From positions 1,426,001-1,490,000 of the forward strand of contig JAPYXD010000755.1 of the NCBI GenBank assembly GCA_030998225.1: 64,000 nucleotides of DNA. The letters run 5' to 3'. The notes beneath the pieces were generated by a model, which did not search any database, was not told the origin of the DNA, and saw only the letters and a list, made by a program, of their open reading frames with translations. Positions within the stretch are counted from its first letter, which is position 1; the number at the start of each line of letters is the position of its first letter. Positions 43,361-54,340 of this stretch are shown here, one piece after another. Made by a program: the position numbers and the translations under genes. The stretch comes from Diplolepis rosae. Its lineage: Eukaryota; Arthropoda; Insecta; Hymenoptera; Diplolepididae.

Positions 43361-44287
43361 CTACTGTGGACAAAAACTAAGGTGAATTTTGTTATAAAAT
43401 GAAGAATCTTTATTTATTTATCCAAATCAATTTCATCGCCTACAAAGTAATCACCTCCCGATATAATGCATTTATGCCAATGTTTTTTCCAATCGTCGAA
43501 ACACTTGTTAATTTCGATTTCCGCAATTGCCTTCACAGCCTTCTTCGATTCGGCTTGGATCTCTTCAATCGTGTCAAAACGGTGTCCTCGGAGTAGTCTT
43601 TTGAGTTTGGGGAATAGCCAGAAGTCACACGGAGCCAAATCAGGCGAATATGGTGGTTTTGGAACGATATGCATTGAGTTTTTGGCGAAATGGTCACGAA
43701 GAACGAGTGCAGTGTGAGACGGCGCATTATCGTGATGCCAAAGCCACGAGTTTGCTGCCCAAAATATCTTTTGAAACGATGTTGAGTGTTCCTCTTGAAA
43801 TGCCAATAGTGTTAACAAGGTCTCTAATTGTCAATCGACTATTTTTGTGCACTAATTCTTTGATTTGATTGACGTTTTGCTCGTCAGTTGATTTTGATGG
43901 TCGTCCGGGGCGTCCCAAGTCATCAACACGTTCTCTGCCTTCTTTGAAGTCTTCATACCACTTATAAACATTTTTCTGCGACATGTTCAAATCACCGAAG
44001 GCCTTCTGCAAGATTCTGAACATTTTCGCAACTGAAATTTCATTCCGCAATCAAAATTTAATGGCACTTCTTTGCTCAACAAATTCAGACATTGTAAATA
44101 TCGAAAAAATCACTTTTAGTCGTTTAGAAAACACAAGCGTAACTATGTAACAAATGATGACATTGACATGAACTTTGGCACATATGTCAGTAACAGTAGG
44201 GCCAAAATAAAAATAAAAGAGTTTGCCCGAATCCGTTAGCCCGCGAAGTTTAAGTTAAAAATTCACCTTAGTTTTTGCCCACACTAG
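43361..44287 (-). mobile_element. Mariner-3, deletion derivative with both ends
   Basis: Inverted termini CTACTGTGGACAAAAACTAA (43361) and CTAGTGTGGGCAAAAACTAA (44287, complement), each flanked by TA (43359-43360 and 44288-44289). Length 927 bases. It carries the start and end of a transposase, so it is non-autonomous but has the ends needed for mobilisation in trans. Confidence 0.93.
43414..44092 (-). pseudogene. Mariner-3 transposase, internal deletion
   Basis: Reading on the minus strand, the Met at about 44092 (MSEFVEQRSAIKF) is followed by an in-frame TGA, then NEISVAKMFRILQKAFGDL and the helix-turn-helix region with RPGRPSKSTDE. Near 43820 the frame changes. The middle, with the first catalytic Asp, is missing. 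The second frame (43818-43414) has WLWHHDNAPSHTALV and, 34 residues after that Asp, LAPCDFWLFPKLK, so D34D survives. It ends GGDYFVGDEIDLDK. Confidence 0.9.
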
Positions 44288-44485
44288 TATACTAAAAATT
44301 ATCAACACACCTTTGTCAGACATTTTAAATCATGCAGGATATGTATAGTTTTTTCAACCAAGTTCAGAACTTTTTTCTCTAAATATTTTGCATTGAATAT
44401 ATTGGCTGCTTGTTTGATAAGAATCTGATTTAAAATAATATTTTTATAGCGTCATTAAGAAATGGCAATGAGTTACGTTGAACAC

Positions 44486-45327
44486 TGTAACATGGTAAAT
44501 CACGTTAAATTCTTTTACCTCGGCCGGCAACGACAGGATCGAGCCGAAGTTACTTTTTTAAATCAAAACTCAAAATTGTCAAGGGTAGTCTGAGAAGAGC
44601 TGCTCAAAAAATTCTTTTATTTTATTTACTTTTCTGGACGTTTTCTGTTTTTATTTATTCCATTAATAACACCAACTTGAAAGGCGCCGCCAGAGATCGC
44701 TGTGTTACCATCGCACGTCAGAGGAGTTCACAAGCAAGCCACAGAGGGCATCACCCGGCAGGCATGACATCTGCATCGACCACGTGCTTCAGCCCATGGA
44801 TTCCAACACCGTTGCACCATTATTATTATGATTAATGTGAAAAGGGCATAACGAGTTGTAATAATGATATATTATAGTATATATTGTATATTTGCATTGT
44901 CTGTTTGTAACTGCTGTGTTGTGCAGTACTAACTCTTCGTAGTTTAAACGCACCGCTCGCCGTTTTAAGCGAATGGGGCAAGCTGCTTGATTTATTTTAA
45001 TTTCTTTATGCGAGAGCTTCTATATTTTAGGTAAAGTTTCCTTCCTAACTTGAAATCCTACCTGATCCGAACTCTCGAATCCATTCAGCCCTAGCCGGAA
45101 CCCTTGCTTAGCTTTGCTTTGCTTTTATTTTTTTGCATGCTAAGTTTAATATTTTCAGGATCTTCAATTTATGAATATAACGCCGGGAAACACCAGACGC
45201 TCATTCTAGAAGCCGCCTGAATAACGACAGTGACACCGGGGGTAATCCCAAATCCTCGGGTCCGCCTTGATAACAAATTTTATTTTTTTATTTTTCTCGT
45301 TTCAGCGGAAGTAAGTCACCCGTTATA
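44486..45327 (+). repeat. Solo LTR of the Gypsy-1 family
   Basis: Starts TGTAACATGGTAAATCACG and ends CACCCGTTATA, the same termini as the 5' LTR of Gypsy-1 (11366-12603) in the other orientation. Long shared blocks include CATCACCCGGCAGGCAT and CTGCTGTGTTGTGCAGTAC. It is 842 bases against 1238, so it has deletions. Flanks ACAC and GCAC fit a 4-bp target duplication with one change. No internal element sequence, hence a product of LTR-LTR recombination. Confidence 0.88.
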
Positions 45328-45408
45328 GCACTTAAAGTTGAAAGTAATTATAATCATTAGAGGTATGTAAAAAACATTATAGAGTCAATGCATACATAGA
45401 TACGTCTA

Positions 45409-45608
45409 ATAAATAATCATGCGAAACTGTTTCGCCTTTTCCAATTTATCTTTATTATCTTCATCAATTTCATGAGCTCTTTTTTCCCACGCGACTTTTT
45501 TTATATGCATTGGTTCACTGAAACTTTTATCGTTTGGCGCTTTCCTGTTATCTAATAATTTTTTCATTTCATTAAATTTATTTTTTAAAACAGCCGTGTT
45601 TTCTAAAC
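45409..45608 (-). other. Open coding-like segment, possible exon
   Basis: 66 codons open on the minus strand, Lys/Glu/Asn-rich, including FNEMKKLLDNRKAPNDKSFS and WEKRAHEIDEDNKDKLEK, ending at TAG. No start Met in a good position. It does not look like any TE protein in the window. It lies in line with the minus-strand segments at 42646-43269, separated by a solo LTR and mariner-3. Host exon or chance frame. Confidence 0.25.
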
Positions 45609-46229
45609 AATATATTTATTTTTAAATTACCATTATCACAAATATATTATCATTTACTTGGAATAAAGTATTTGGAATGAACCACTTGAAATTATGTTGT
45701 ACACTTAGGTTCATGAATTTTAGAAGAATTGATTGCAAGTAATTCGGAGCAACTTAAAGAATTCAAGAAAATTCATGATAGTAAATTTGAAGTGAACACA
45801 TAAATCCAAATCTAAATTATTCAAGTGAATTCAAGGTAAAAATTGTAATTTATTGAAAGTAAATGAAGAAGGAAAAACTGCAATAAAAACAAAATGCAGA
45901 ACAACAGGATTGATTTTACACTAATAGAAATTTTTCAAAATTCAACTACTTTTCATTTACTGTGATTGAAAAATAATTTATGTTTAGTTAAAGATTCATT
46001 AAACCACGATAATTAAGGGGGTCTTCTGGTTCGCCGTCTGATTTTCACACGCATTTTCAAGAATTTATTGCAAGCAAACCACAAAAGATAATGACATAAA
46101 TTTTTTTCTATTGAATAAAGCATTTCAATGTCTTCCTTATATATTATTTTAAGTTTATTGTCTTGTCATTCGTGACGTCAGGATGACCTTGACCGGAAGC
46201 TTGAAAAATCCCTGTGCCGACGATTGCCT
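45609..46229. other. Unassigned AT-rich DNA
   Basis: No gene, repeat or element end recognised. Confidence 0.55.
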
Positions 46230-46568
46230 GTTGACCTTCTGAAAATAATACAGCACGTGAGGAGTTAACAAACAAAATTCAAGATTTTCTCAAATTCTCT
46301 CAACATTAAAAAATATTTATGGGTACCCGAGATACAATTAAAAATGTTCAATCGTATCTGAGTTGAATTTTAATCGAAGATCACGGTTCTCGGCCGGTTT
46401 GTTGCTAGCCTCCTTCGTTGAGGCAAGACCGAATAGGCCACGAACAAAGGTGGCGCTTAAGTTTTCCCTAGGTCAGAATAAAAGTTGAAGTTGAGGTAGA
46501 GAATTTGAGAAAATCTTGAATTTTGTTTGTTAACTCCTCACGTGCTGTGTTATTTTCAGAAGGTCAAC
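46230..46568. mobile_element. 339-bp MITE with 70-bp inverted repeats
   Basis: Arms of about 70 bases beginning GTTGACCTTCTGAAAATAA pair with a single visible mismatch (46230-46298 with 46501-46568). The centre is 200 bases without coding capacity. The target duplication is not clear. Superfamily unknown. Confidence 0.85.
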
Positions 46569-47790
46569 AAAATATTTGTTGAGAATCACTACACGTGAAA
46601 TTTCATAAGCTTTTCAACTGCTTTTTTAAAAATTTCCTATCTCTTTTTTTTCACCGAAATATCGTAGTTCAAAGTCAGCAGTGATTTTTAATAGCGCTCA
46701 CAAGCACCGTGCGCACAATTTCCGACCAAAAATTAAGTGCATAAAAGTACCTGCGAATCTACGAATCTTCAGTTACCGCCGGGACATCTTCAGAAACGGA
46801 ACACCTCTCAAAAAGTACAGAGTTGCCGTCGGACTATCTTCAACGCCGGAACTCTGCTCAAAAAATTAGTAACAGATGTGACGTGGTAAATTTTACCCGT
46901 CACATGGAGAATATTTAATTTAGCAAACTCACCGGTGACAGGTGGGGTTATGTCCCTGGGGAAAAAGTCGTGAGACGAGAGCCCGCACTTCGTCGTCACC
47001 CGAGAGCACTCGAAATACACTATTCGCGCACTGCACGCACTCACGCTTCCTGTCCTGTCTGTTCCATGAGCGACACGAGGACAACAGCACCGGAGGACAG
47101 CAGCGTCGAACACGAGGCACAGCCGGCTACCGAGTCCATTTCAACACTGGCCGCCATGTCGAGTTTCGAGCCACGATGGATCGACGTTTCGATTTTCGCC
47201 ATCATCGATCGTTGGGGAGCGACGCACCAGACGACCAGATGCCACCACGTGACCCGGAAAATGTACCCTAGGGCGCATAGACCCTGGGACTTGATATAAA
47301 ACATATTTGATATTTAGTATCTTAGACATTTGGTGATACTAAGTTTGTGCAGTTTGATGGAAATGAACACTAGTTACAATGGTGTCATTATGTCACACGC
47401 GCCATTCATTCTAAATGATAGAACCGCGTGTTGAGGAAAATTATTTGCCGAGGGCAAGTATTATACTAGGCACGAGTTGCCTCGTCGTTTATTGGATGTT
47501 GGACATGTGACCTGTTTCCGGGTCCGCGATTGGGTCACGCGTGTAATTCGTGGGGCAGGTCGGGAATTTTGTCAGCGTCGCGTCAATCATACTCACTCTC
47601 GTCCTGCGACTGTTATTGGTTGGTGCCAAGCCTCATTATTGTGGAAAAGAAAAATTCGCTTAGAGATTTTAGTACCCAGCATGGAAGGAGAATTTGTCCT
47701 CAAATACGACCCGATTTTAGAAGAGGTTATACATGTAGCGTGAGTTACTTTTATTTATTTCTTTGGCAAGTGGTCCGGAAATAAAGGACT
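46569..47790. other. GC-richer block with overlapping frames, unassigned
   Basis: Between 46870 and 47300 and again 47470-47790 several overlapping frames exist on both strands, up to 109 codons. One plus-strand frame (46970-47299) starts a SDTRTTAPEDSSVEHEAQPA segment that could be a gag N-terminus. Another (47477-47743) is basic. Neither gives a recognised domain. Overlap on both strands reflects GC content. Probably remains of a retroelement. Confidence 0.35.
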
Positions 47791-49303
47791 CTATTGAATT
47801 GGTACTGACGCTTTATGGCGTGCATTTCACATACCGGCCACTTCGCATCTCTTTTCTCTCTCCTACGCGAGTGTTCTTCCGTTTATTTATATTATTGGTA
47901 GTTTTGCGTATGCTGAAATATAACAAGGAAATTAATTAATTAAATATAAAATTGTTAGTAAATCCCAGTGCTCTCGGGAGGGGACGCGCGCTAATGAACT
48001 GTTTCCGCCATATTGTCGCGTGGCTCGGAAACATTCCGAGAATCCTGTTATTTTAAATATATATATATCGATGATTGCGTAGGCGTTTTGGCCTCCTTTT
48101 TCTTTCTATACAATAATAATGTTTGGTGTATCGAGTTTTGGTCAAGTCTAATAAATCTTGTTAAACCGTTTAATATTATTTGATTAAATTCTGGCGTCTC
48201 AATTATTTACCCGGTAATCTGTTGTAACATTGTTTGACCCCGCCTTGTGTTGATCTTTTGTTTTCGAGTCTCATCAGTGTTGTAAAATAAATTTTGTCAC
48301 TCAAGAGAGTGTCTGGCGCTCAACAAAGTATTTGAGAGAATATTTTATTTTCAGATATATTTTTTTTAAGAAATAGAATCAGTTGGGTAGCCAAAATTAA
48401 GAGTGCCAGGTCTCGGGTAAAACCTGCATCTCACAGAGTTCCCCTCAGACCATCTTAAATTTGAAAACTCTCCTTCGAAGTTACCCCGGTTAACTCATTC
48501 CATCTTTTGTTAGTGTCTCCCTCATTAATTTAAAATAACATTGAAATTGAATTTAGTGCAACATTGTTGTGTGTTAAAAAGTGGAACCTGTGAATGGTTC
48601 TTATATTGAAGAGTGTCCACGATTTGAAACCACAGAAGCCAGATCGCATAAATTGAAAGGTATATCTGAAACTCACCCTTTGGGATCATCGGTAGTCCAG
48701 CCCGGAATTGATTTGTCGATTTGGTGCCTACCTGTCGGAGATACCCTATTTGGATTTTGGTGCCTACCTGTCAGAGTTTTAACATATTGTGAAGCGTATT
48801 GGAAGGTGTGTACCCCTTCCGGATTATAAGTGGTTCCAGCTTGGATCTGAGTAAGTCCAATTTAATATATGATCCCGAGAAGGAAATTTTAATGACTCAC
48901 TATCTCTCTCTCTTTCTTTTTTAAAAAAAGGATGATAATTGTAAATTCAGTGAATTTTATTTTAGTTAGCTACCCTCATCCCAGTTGCGGTTTAGAAATC
49001 CTCTGGATTTCTTTACCGATCTAAAACAAGGGAAAATAAAATACAATATTGAAGGAAGGTAGGTGACAGGACGTCACATACCCCCTTTAATATTTTTGGT
49101 GCATCGGCTTGGAAACAAAAGATAACTGAAAGAGAAAAAATTAATAAAGTAATAAGTTAATTGATTAATTAATAAAAATAAAGAATTAAATTTTGTGTAG
49201 AAATCTTTTTTTTAAATATATATAAATATATTGTAGAAAGAGAGAGATTATATTTGTATGAAGAAATTCCTTCTCCAATTGAATATAAATATTATATTTA
49301 TAT
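47791..49303 (+). other. LTR/leader-like remains with primer-binding-like sites
   Basis: TGGCGTCTCAA (48192) and TGGCGCTCAAC (48314-48324) each look like Gypsy primer-binding starts following A+T-rich sequence with AATAAA-like signals (48149, 48289), so LTR ends may lie just before them. 48705-48780 repeats TTTGGTGCCTACCTGTC twice. No gag or pol follows. A purine tract next to TGTGACGTCC on the minus strand (about 49077-49090) is another possible LTR edge. Confidence 0.35.
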
Positions 49304-49614
49304 TGTAACGAGGTTACACTAGTGCCCCGTGAGGACACAGCCCTGCGACCGGAATTCGGGGGAACTCGGCCCGGCATGCCCTGCGATCACGCGCTGTCGC
49401 CGGTAACCTGCGTGGAGTCCAGTTGGGATCTAGGCCAGCGTGTCGCTACGAGTTTACTGCGGTTTCGTTTTGTCTGCTAGACTGTGCTTCACAGTGTCGT
49501 GCCAAAGACTTGTAAGTTTTTAATAAATCTGGTTATCACGATTGTGTTTTTGATTGTGTGCAACTTCTCAGCGTTCCCTCCTTTTCCCCTCCTCAGTTTG
49601 TGATCCCGGTCACA
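49304..49614 (+). repeat. Solo LTR with 4-bp target duplication
   Basis: 311 bases from TGTAACGAGG to CCCGGTCACA, flanked by ATAT on both sides (49300-49303 and 49615-49618). GC-rich with an AATAAA at 49529. The family differs from Gypsy-1, -2 and -3. The clean target duplication makes this a well-supported solo LTR. Confidence 0.85.
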
Positions 49615-49940
49615 ATATATATAAGCATATAAACTAGGACTTGTAGTAGCACTAAGGAAAAGTGGTGTTTAGTGTTAAATATCAAAATTTTAATAAATGA
49701 ATGAAATAATAATAATATTAATAGAAATAAAATAAACCAAATTTCTTTTTTCATATTTTTTAATTAAAATTTTTTTTTCGGAAATTTTAAATAAAATTTT
49801 TTGCAAATTTTCAATGATATTTTTGTTCCATTCAATAAAAAATTTTTTTTCGCAAATATTACATAAATTTTCTCGAAAATTTTAAACCTGAACCCGTATC
49901 ACCACTGACCCGGACTCCTCTCAACGTCCAAACAAAAAAA
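49615..49940. other. Unassigned AT-rich DNA
   Basis: A+T-rich with repeated AAATTTT tracts that partly pair with 50455-50515, so it may be the outer part of the inverted repeat that follows. Confidence 0.4.
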
Positions 49941-50465
49941 CAATTAAAAAATTTTTCACGGACTCTAACAGTCGAATCCCCAAAACACAAAAAACACAAC
50001 CAAATTTGGACCAAAAACACCACATCTCAACAGAAAACAAACCCTTGGGGTCTTTCAGGTGCTTGGGAGGGAGGGATGCTCGGGGTCATGTTTCAGTTTC
50101 CTGTTGGCGTTTCGTGGAGGAGGGTCTGCGTCTCCATGGAGGGTGATAGGAGACAATTTTATTTAAATAATTAAATTTTTTTTTGTAGTATTGCAGCTCT
50201 GAAGAGGGTGCTGGAAGAGCACCGAAACGTCGGCGATAATTTAAGTTTTATTTATGTAAATGGTGGTGAGTAATAAAAACAAAAGAGGACGAAAGAAAGA
50301 AAAAGAAAGAAGGGGTTTTGGAAGATCGCCTTCTTTTTTCTTTCCTCCTTTTTTGTTTGTTTTTCTCACGATTTGTTTTCTGTTGAGGTGTGGTGTTTTT
50401 GGTCCAAATTTGGTTGTGTTTTGGGGATTCGACTGTTAGAGTCCTTGAAATTTTTTTTAATTTTC
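49941..50465. repeat. Inverted repeat with hammerhead-like core in the loop
   Basis: Left arm 49941-50043 and right arm 50372-50465 pair over 75-95 bases (core ACCAAATTTGGACCAAAAAC and its complement). The loop of about 330 bases is non-coding, with purine-rich stretches and the motif at 50199-50228. The arms may reach further out on both sides. Confidence 0.8.
50199..50228 (+). ncRNA. Hammerhead-ribozyme-like core
   Basis: CTGAAGA, a 6-bp hairpin (GGTGCT/AGCACC around GGAAG), then GAAAC. This is the conserved CUGANGA - stem II - GAAA core of hammerhead ribozymes, and CTGAAGA..GAAACGTC motifs are known from Penelope-like elements. The stem III needed for cleavage is weak here (ACG-UCGG-CGA with a mismatch at the closing pair), and no complementary stem I was identified. 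Degenerate or only a look-alike. Confidence 0.4.
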
Positions 50466-50523
50466 TCGAAAATTATCAATAAATTTTTTCGCAAATTTGC
50501 AATAAATTTTTTTTTCAAGTCTT

Positions 50524-51373
50524 ATTACAACAACAGTTTTCTTTTACTCGAATTTCTGCAAGTGCACAGATTATTCCGTGCTCGTGCTTGAGTCATCCTT
50601 GTCTAATCTGGTACTGCAATAATTCATTATTTGTTAACTAAGATTAAATTCAAGTTTTAAACAGAAAAAATAGAACACACGAAAGTATAAGTCCTCTTTG
50701 GATTCGTCGAACGGTCACCATCATTTGGGTGAGGCAAACCTTGAAGTGCTTACATTTGACTGTTTTCAACATTTATTTTTTCTCTATTTGACAAAAAAAC
50801 TGACACCTTCAATTTCTTGACGATTATCAGAGTTCTGAAAGTACCTAAATTAAGCAGGAAATTTGTGCTTGAGTCGGGCCTAATTAATTTGGTACTACAA
50901 CAATCTTGATTTTCTTCTATCGTTACTTCTGTAAATGACAAGATTACTCAAGATTCTGTGCTTGAGTCTACCTTGAATAATTTTTCATTGCTGAAATAAC
51001 GAATTGTTGAACACAGACACAAACAAAAAGGATATAATTCACTTTTAATTGATTTCAACCCTGTGATTGAGATTTGTAAAGGACATAATCACTCATAGCG
51101 TAACCAGTCGCTCGAGGAGGGTTATATTGAACAGGGCTAGCGGTAACACGCTCAGCCATCCTCAAATTAGAATTTTTTGAATGACGATTGAAATTCATCC
51201 TACACAACTATAAAACAAACACCAAAAAAAAGGTTAAAAGGATACTCAAAATAAAATTTATTTTCTTTAGTTTCTATCCGTGTAACTAAGATTTGTTTAA
51301 CTAAATATATATATACATTGAGTCGTCACTCGTATTTGAAATTTTATGTCATATTTTGTAAGCACTATAATAA
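50524..51373 (+). repeat. Gypsy-3 copy B leader with internal repeats
   Basis: Homologous to 24608-25488. Three GTGCTTGAGTC units (about 50582, 50868, 50958) with following CTAAT and TGGTACT motifs, the shared TGGATTCGTCGAACGGTC (about 50699) and one copy of the GCTCAGCCATCC unit. Confidence 0.65.
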
Positions 51374-51889
51374 ATGCCTCTACCATTACGAAAAATTACT
51401 TTCAAACGCCCCTGAGCAAGCAATTTTAAGTCAAAAGATATCGAAATTAAAGAGATTAATAACGATATAAAATTCTCAGAATTCATTGAACAATTGTTAG
51501 AAAATACAGAAAAATTCCTTCCAAATAAACGTCCTCACAAATACGGAAAAAGAAAAATCGAAGAAACTTCCACTGCATCTAACCCAGGAAGTTCTCAGTT
51601 AAGAACTTCTGAGCCAGAATCAATAAATAATAAAACCACCCAAAATTTATCCCCAATAATTGAAATATCAGATGGCAGTTCAGACATTGACCCCGAAACA
51701 AATCAGAACATTTCTAATTCTCGCGAAAGTATTGTTCCAAGTATCGAAAATTTAAATATATCATCAGATTCAGGATCGGAAATAGAGATCGGAGAACCTA
51801 TTTTTGCCTATAATAAAAATTTCTTGTCTATATTAACAGATATTCGTAGTTTAGGAAAAAATAAAGTTAAATTTAATAAAGAGTTTTAG
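51374..51889 (+). pseudogene. Gypsy-3 copy B ORF0, acidic protein of unknown role
   Basis: Start Met at 51374 (MPLPLRKITFKRP), an in-frame TGA at 51413, then open to TAG at 51887. After a basic start and an INNDIKFSEFIEQLLENTEK helix it is acidic and Ser-rich, with SPIIEISDGSSDIDPE, a second related block NISSDSGSEIE and a Lys-rich end. The SPIIEISDGSSD pattern looks like a short peptide motif conserved with copy A. SUMO-interaction motifs have this form (hydrophobic core followed by acidic/Ser residues), which is only a suggestion. 74 bases separate it from gag. Confidence 0.5.
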
Positions 51890-51963
51890 ACTAAGAATAA
51901 TTGTTCTGTAATAAGAATACAATAACAAGTGATTTTCTAGAAATAATTATATGCAAAATACCA

Positions 51964-52954
51964 ATGTCGATTCCGCCACGAGATACCAGTAAAAAGGGCA
52001 CTGTAACTCGTAGTCAAGCAAGAAATAATCCAAGTTTAGCAAAAGAATTTGAAGAAAATTCCCAAATACCACTTAAACCAAAACGAAAAACTCAAGAAGG
52101 AAATTTACAATATTCCGAATCGTCAAGTAATTTAGATCATACTGATCTTTTAGATATTAACATAGGAAGTATTGTTGACCCTGAAACTAATACTTCAAAC
52201 AAATCAATTATTGACACAAAAAACCCTAAGAGTCCATTTGTTGATAAATTAAAAACTTTTATCAAACGCACTAATAGTATAATTATTGCAGGAGATAAGT
52301 ATAACGATGCACACTAAGAGAAAAATCAATATTTGAAAGCATCACAGGAAATTCTACTTTGTATGATAGAACAAGATCAAGAAAATCTATGAGATAAAAT
52401 AAACCAAATAAGCTTAACAACTCTGCAAATATTGAACAAGCTCTTGATTCGCTAAAATTTTCACACCCGTATTCAAATTCTAAAAAATCTGATAAAGAAA
52501 TTTCAGCAAATAATTTACCAAATAATTCACCGAATAATTTACTAAATAATTTACCAAATAATAACCTACGAATACAACCTACCGAACAAGTATCTCTACG
52601 AGATGCTTTAGAGATTGTGTCATATTTTGACGGATCAAGTAAACTACCATTAACTATTTTTATCGAAGCTTGTAAAGAATCCAAAGAAATTGTCCCAAAT
52701 GAAGAAGCAAATTTGGTCAAATTAATAAGAAGTGAACTTACAGGAGAAGCAAGAAGATGTATAATCAAAAATTATCATAATAATTTAGAAGACTTCATAT
52801 CAAAATTAAAAACAATTTTTGCCCCTTCAAAAACTGTATACCAATTACAAGGAGATTTAGGTAAAATATATATGTGAGAAAATGAAAGTATTTTATGCTA
52901 TGCAACACGCATACAAGAAATAGCAGCAGAAATCCTCGAATATCAAAGAAAATA
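51964..52954 (+). pseudogene. gag: Gypsy-3 copy B gag, N-terminal and capsid part
   Basis: Met at 51964 (MSIPPRDTSKKG), a basic RSQAR segment, KPKRKTQEG, SNLDHTDLLDI and an IIIAGDKY block, then a frame change at about 52310. After an Asn/Pro-rich part, the capsid frame (from about 52560) has VSLRDALEIVSYFDGSSK, FIEACKESKEIVP, LTGEARRC and LEDFISKLKTIFAPSK. A TGA at 52875 interrupts it. Coding resemblance goes on to about 52954, where the LTR-like block begins. Gag resumes at 55345. Confidence 0.8.
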
Positions 52955-53205
52955 ATAATAAAGGTGTAACATCCCTACTTTCCCCCTTGCTGCCAGACGC
53001 TTCAGTCAGCCAGGGTTCGGTAGGAGTGGGGGAGTAGGTGATGAAATAATCGAGTCTGGATAGATTTGTATATAAAGTTAACAAAACATATTTATTCAGA
53101 AAATAAATTATAAAAGAATGGTTACAGATGGAAAAATAGTGTGAGTGTGAATGTATTATAAATAGGTTAATGTGCCGGTGTCAGTGTGCGTGATGAGTGG
53201 AATGT

Positions 53206-53243
53206 CTGTGTGTGTGTGTCTGTGTGTGTGTGTGTGTGTGTGA
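53206..53243 (+). repeat. (TG)n microsatellite
   Basis: TG repeats with one CTG interruption, about 38 bases, within the GC-rich block. Confidence 0.95.
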
Positions 53244-53672
53244 TGTGAGGAATACGCCGGTGGTGTGTGCGTACGTGTGGGCACAGGCCTGGCGGTCGCT
53301 TCGCGTCGTAGACCGATCGTTTGGTGGCCGCAGTTTACAATGTTGCTCTTCTGAAAGACCCGGTACACAATATTTATTTCTCGGGCTAGGTCGTCGCGCG
53401 TACAAGATACAGCGTTGCGTCCGGCCTCTTATCCAGGGTGCGTTGACCTTTCGTCTGGGTCGTACGTCTGTAGGTCTGTCGTGGTCTTAGTCAGCTGTCC
53501 GGCTTAGGGGGAGACGTTCCCAGCGGTATCTGGGCAACGCCTCGCCCTCTAGACCTCGGCCGCGGCGGTATCCGTAGGGCCGAGGTTTCAGGTGAGTCAG
53601 GTCGGTCGGTCTGTCTGTCGTGACGGCTGGGTCTAGATGCCCTGGTAGAGGTCGGTTACGCGCGGTGTGTGC

Positions 53673-53894
53673 TTCGGAGAGGCTCGGTAGTGCGTCGGGA
53701 GCGTTCAGGAGTATTCGGGAGTGCGTCGGGAGTGTTCGGGAGTGCGTCGGGAGCGTTCGGGAGTGTTCAAGGGTACGTCGGGAGTGTTCGGGAGTGCGTC
53801 GGGAGCGTTCGGAAGTGTTCAAGGGTACGTCGGGAGTGTTCGGGGGTGCGTCGGGAGCGTTCGGAAGTGTTCAAAGGTGCGTCGGGAGTGTTCG
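53673..53894 (+). repeat. 52-bp minisatellite
   Basis: Units start at 53725, 53777, 53829 and 53881 (partial), period exactly 52, with a degenerate earlier copy. The unit is itself built of GTCGGGAGTGTTCGG-type 16-18 base subunits. The long frames over it are consequences of the repeat. Confidence 0.92.
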
Positions 53895-53940
53895 TGTCGT
53901 TCCAGTCGTGCGTCTGGATTCCTTCGGGCAGGTTCGGTGG

Positions 53941-54340
53941 CTGCCCCAGGTAGAACTCGGTCAGGGGCACCTGACGCCAAGATCTACGCTCCGCCGAGGA
54001 CCAATCATGTGAGCGCCCATCCATTGGTACTCGACGTGGGGAAACACAGTCCTGCCCGTCGGTTTGTGGTGGACGGTATCTAATGGCCGCCCCAGGTAGA
54101 ACTCAGTCAGGGGCACCTGACACCGTGCTCTACGCTTCGCCGAGGACCAATCATGGGAGCGCCCATCCATTGGTACTCGACGTGGGGGACCACCAGTCCG
54201 TCCGTCGTGTCGTCAAAGATGACGTCCAGTGGCCGCCCCAGGTAGAGCTCCGTCAGGAGCACCTGACGCCGAGTGCGCACTCGCACCGAGAGCTGACCAT
54301 GGGAGCGCCCATCCGTCAACGCTCGGTCCGGTTCCTCCAG
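53941..54340 (+). repeat. 146-bp tandem repeat, 2.7 units
   Basis: Units start at 53941, 54087 and 54233 (period 146). Each has CGCCCCAGGTAGAACTC, CACCTGACGCC, a GACCAATCATG-type block and AGCGCCCATCC. The CCAAT in each unit could be a transcription-factor site, so the array may act as an enhancer in the LTR; inference. Confidence 0.92.

Noticed and set aside
46877..49077. One 2.2-kb element bounded by TGTGACGT and ACGTCACA
   Set aside because: The flanks show no target duplication, and the interior looks like a mixture of unrelated remains.
50199..50250. Complete active hammerhead ribozyme
   Set aside because: Only the core and stem II are convincing; the stem III closing pair is mismatched and stem I was not found, so it is reported as hammerhead-like only.
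53673..54340. CRISPR-like array
   Set aside because: Units are contiguous and nearly identical without unique spacers; the genome is eukaryotic.
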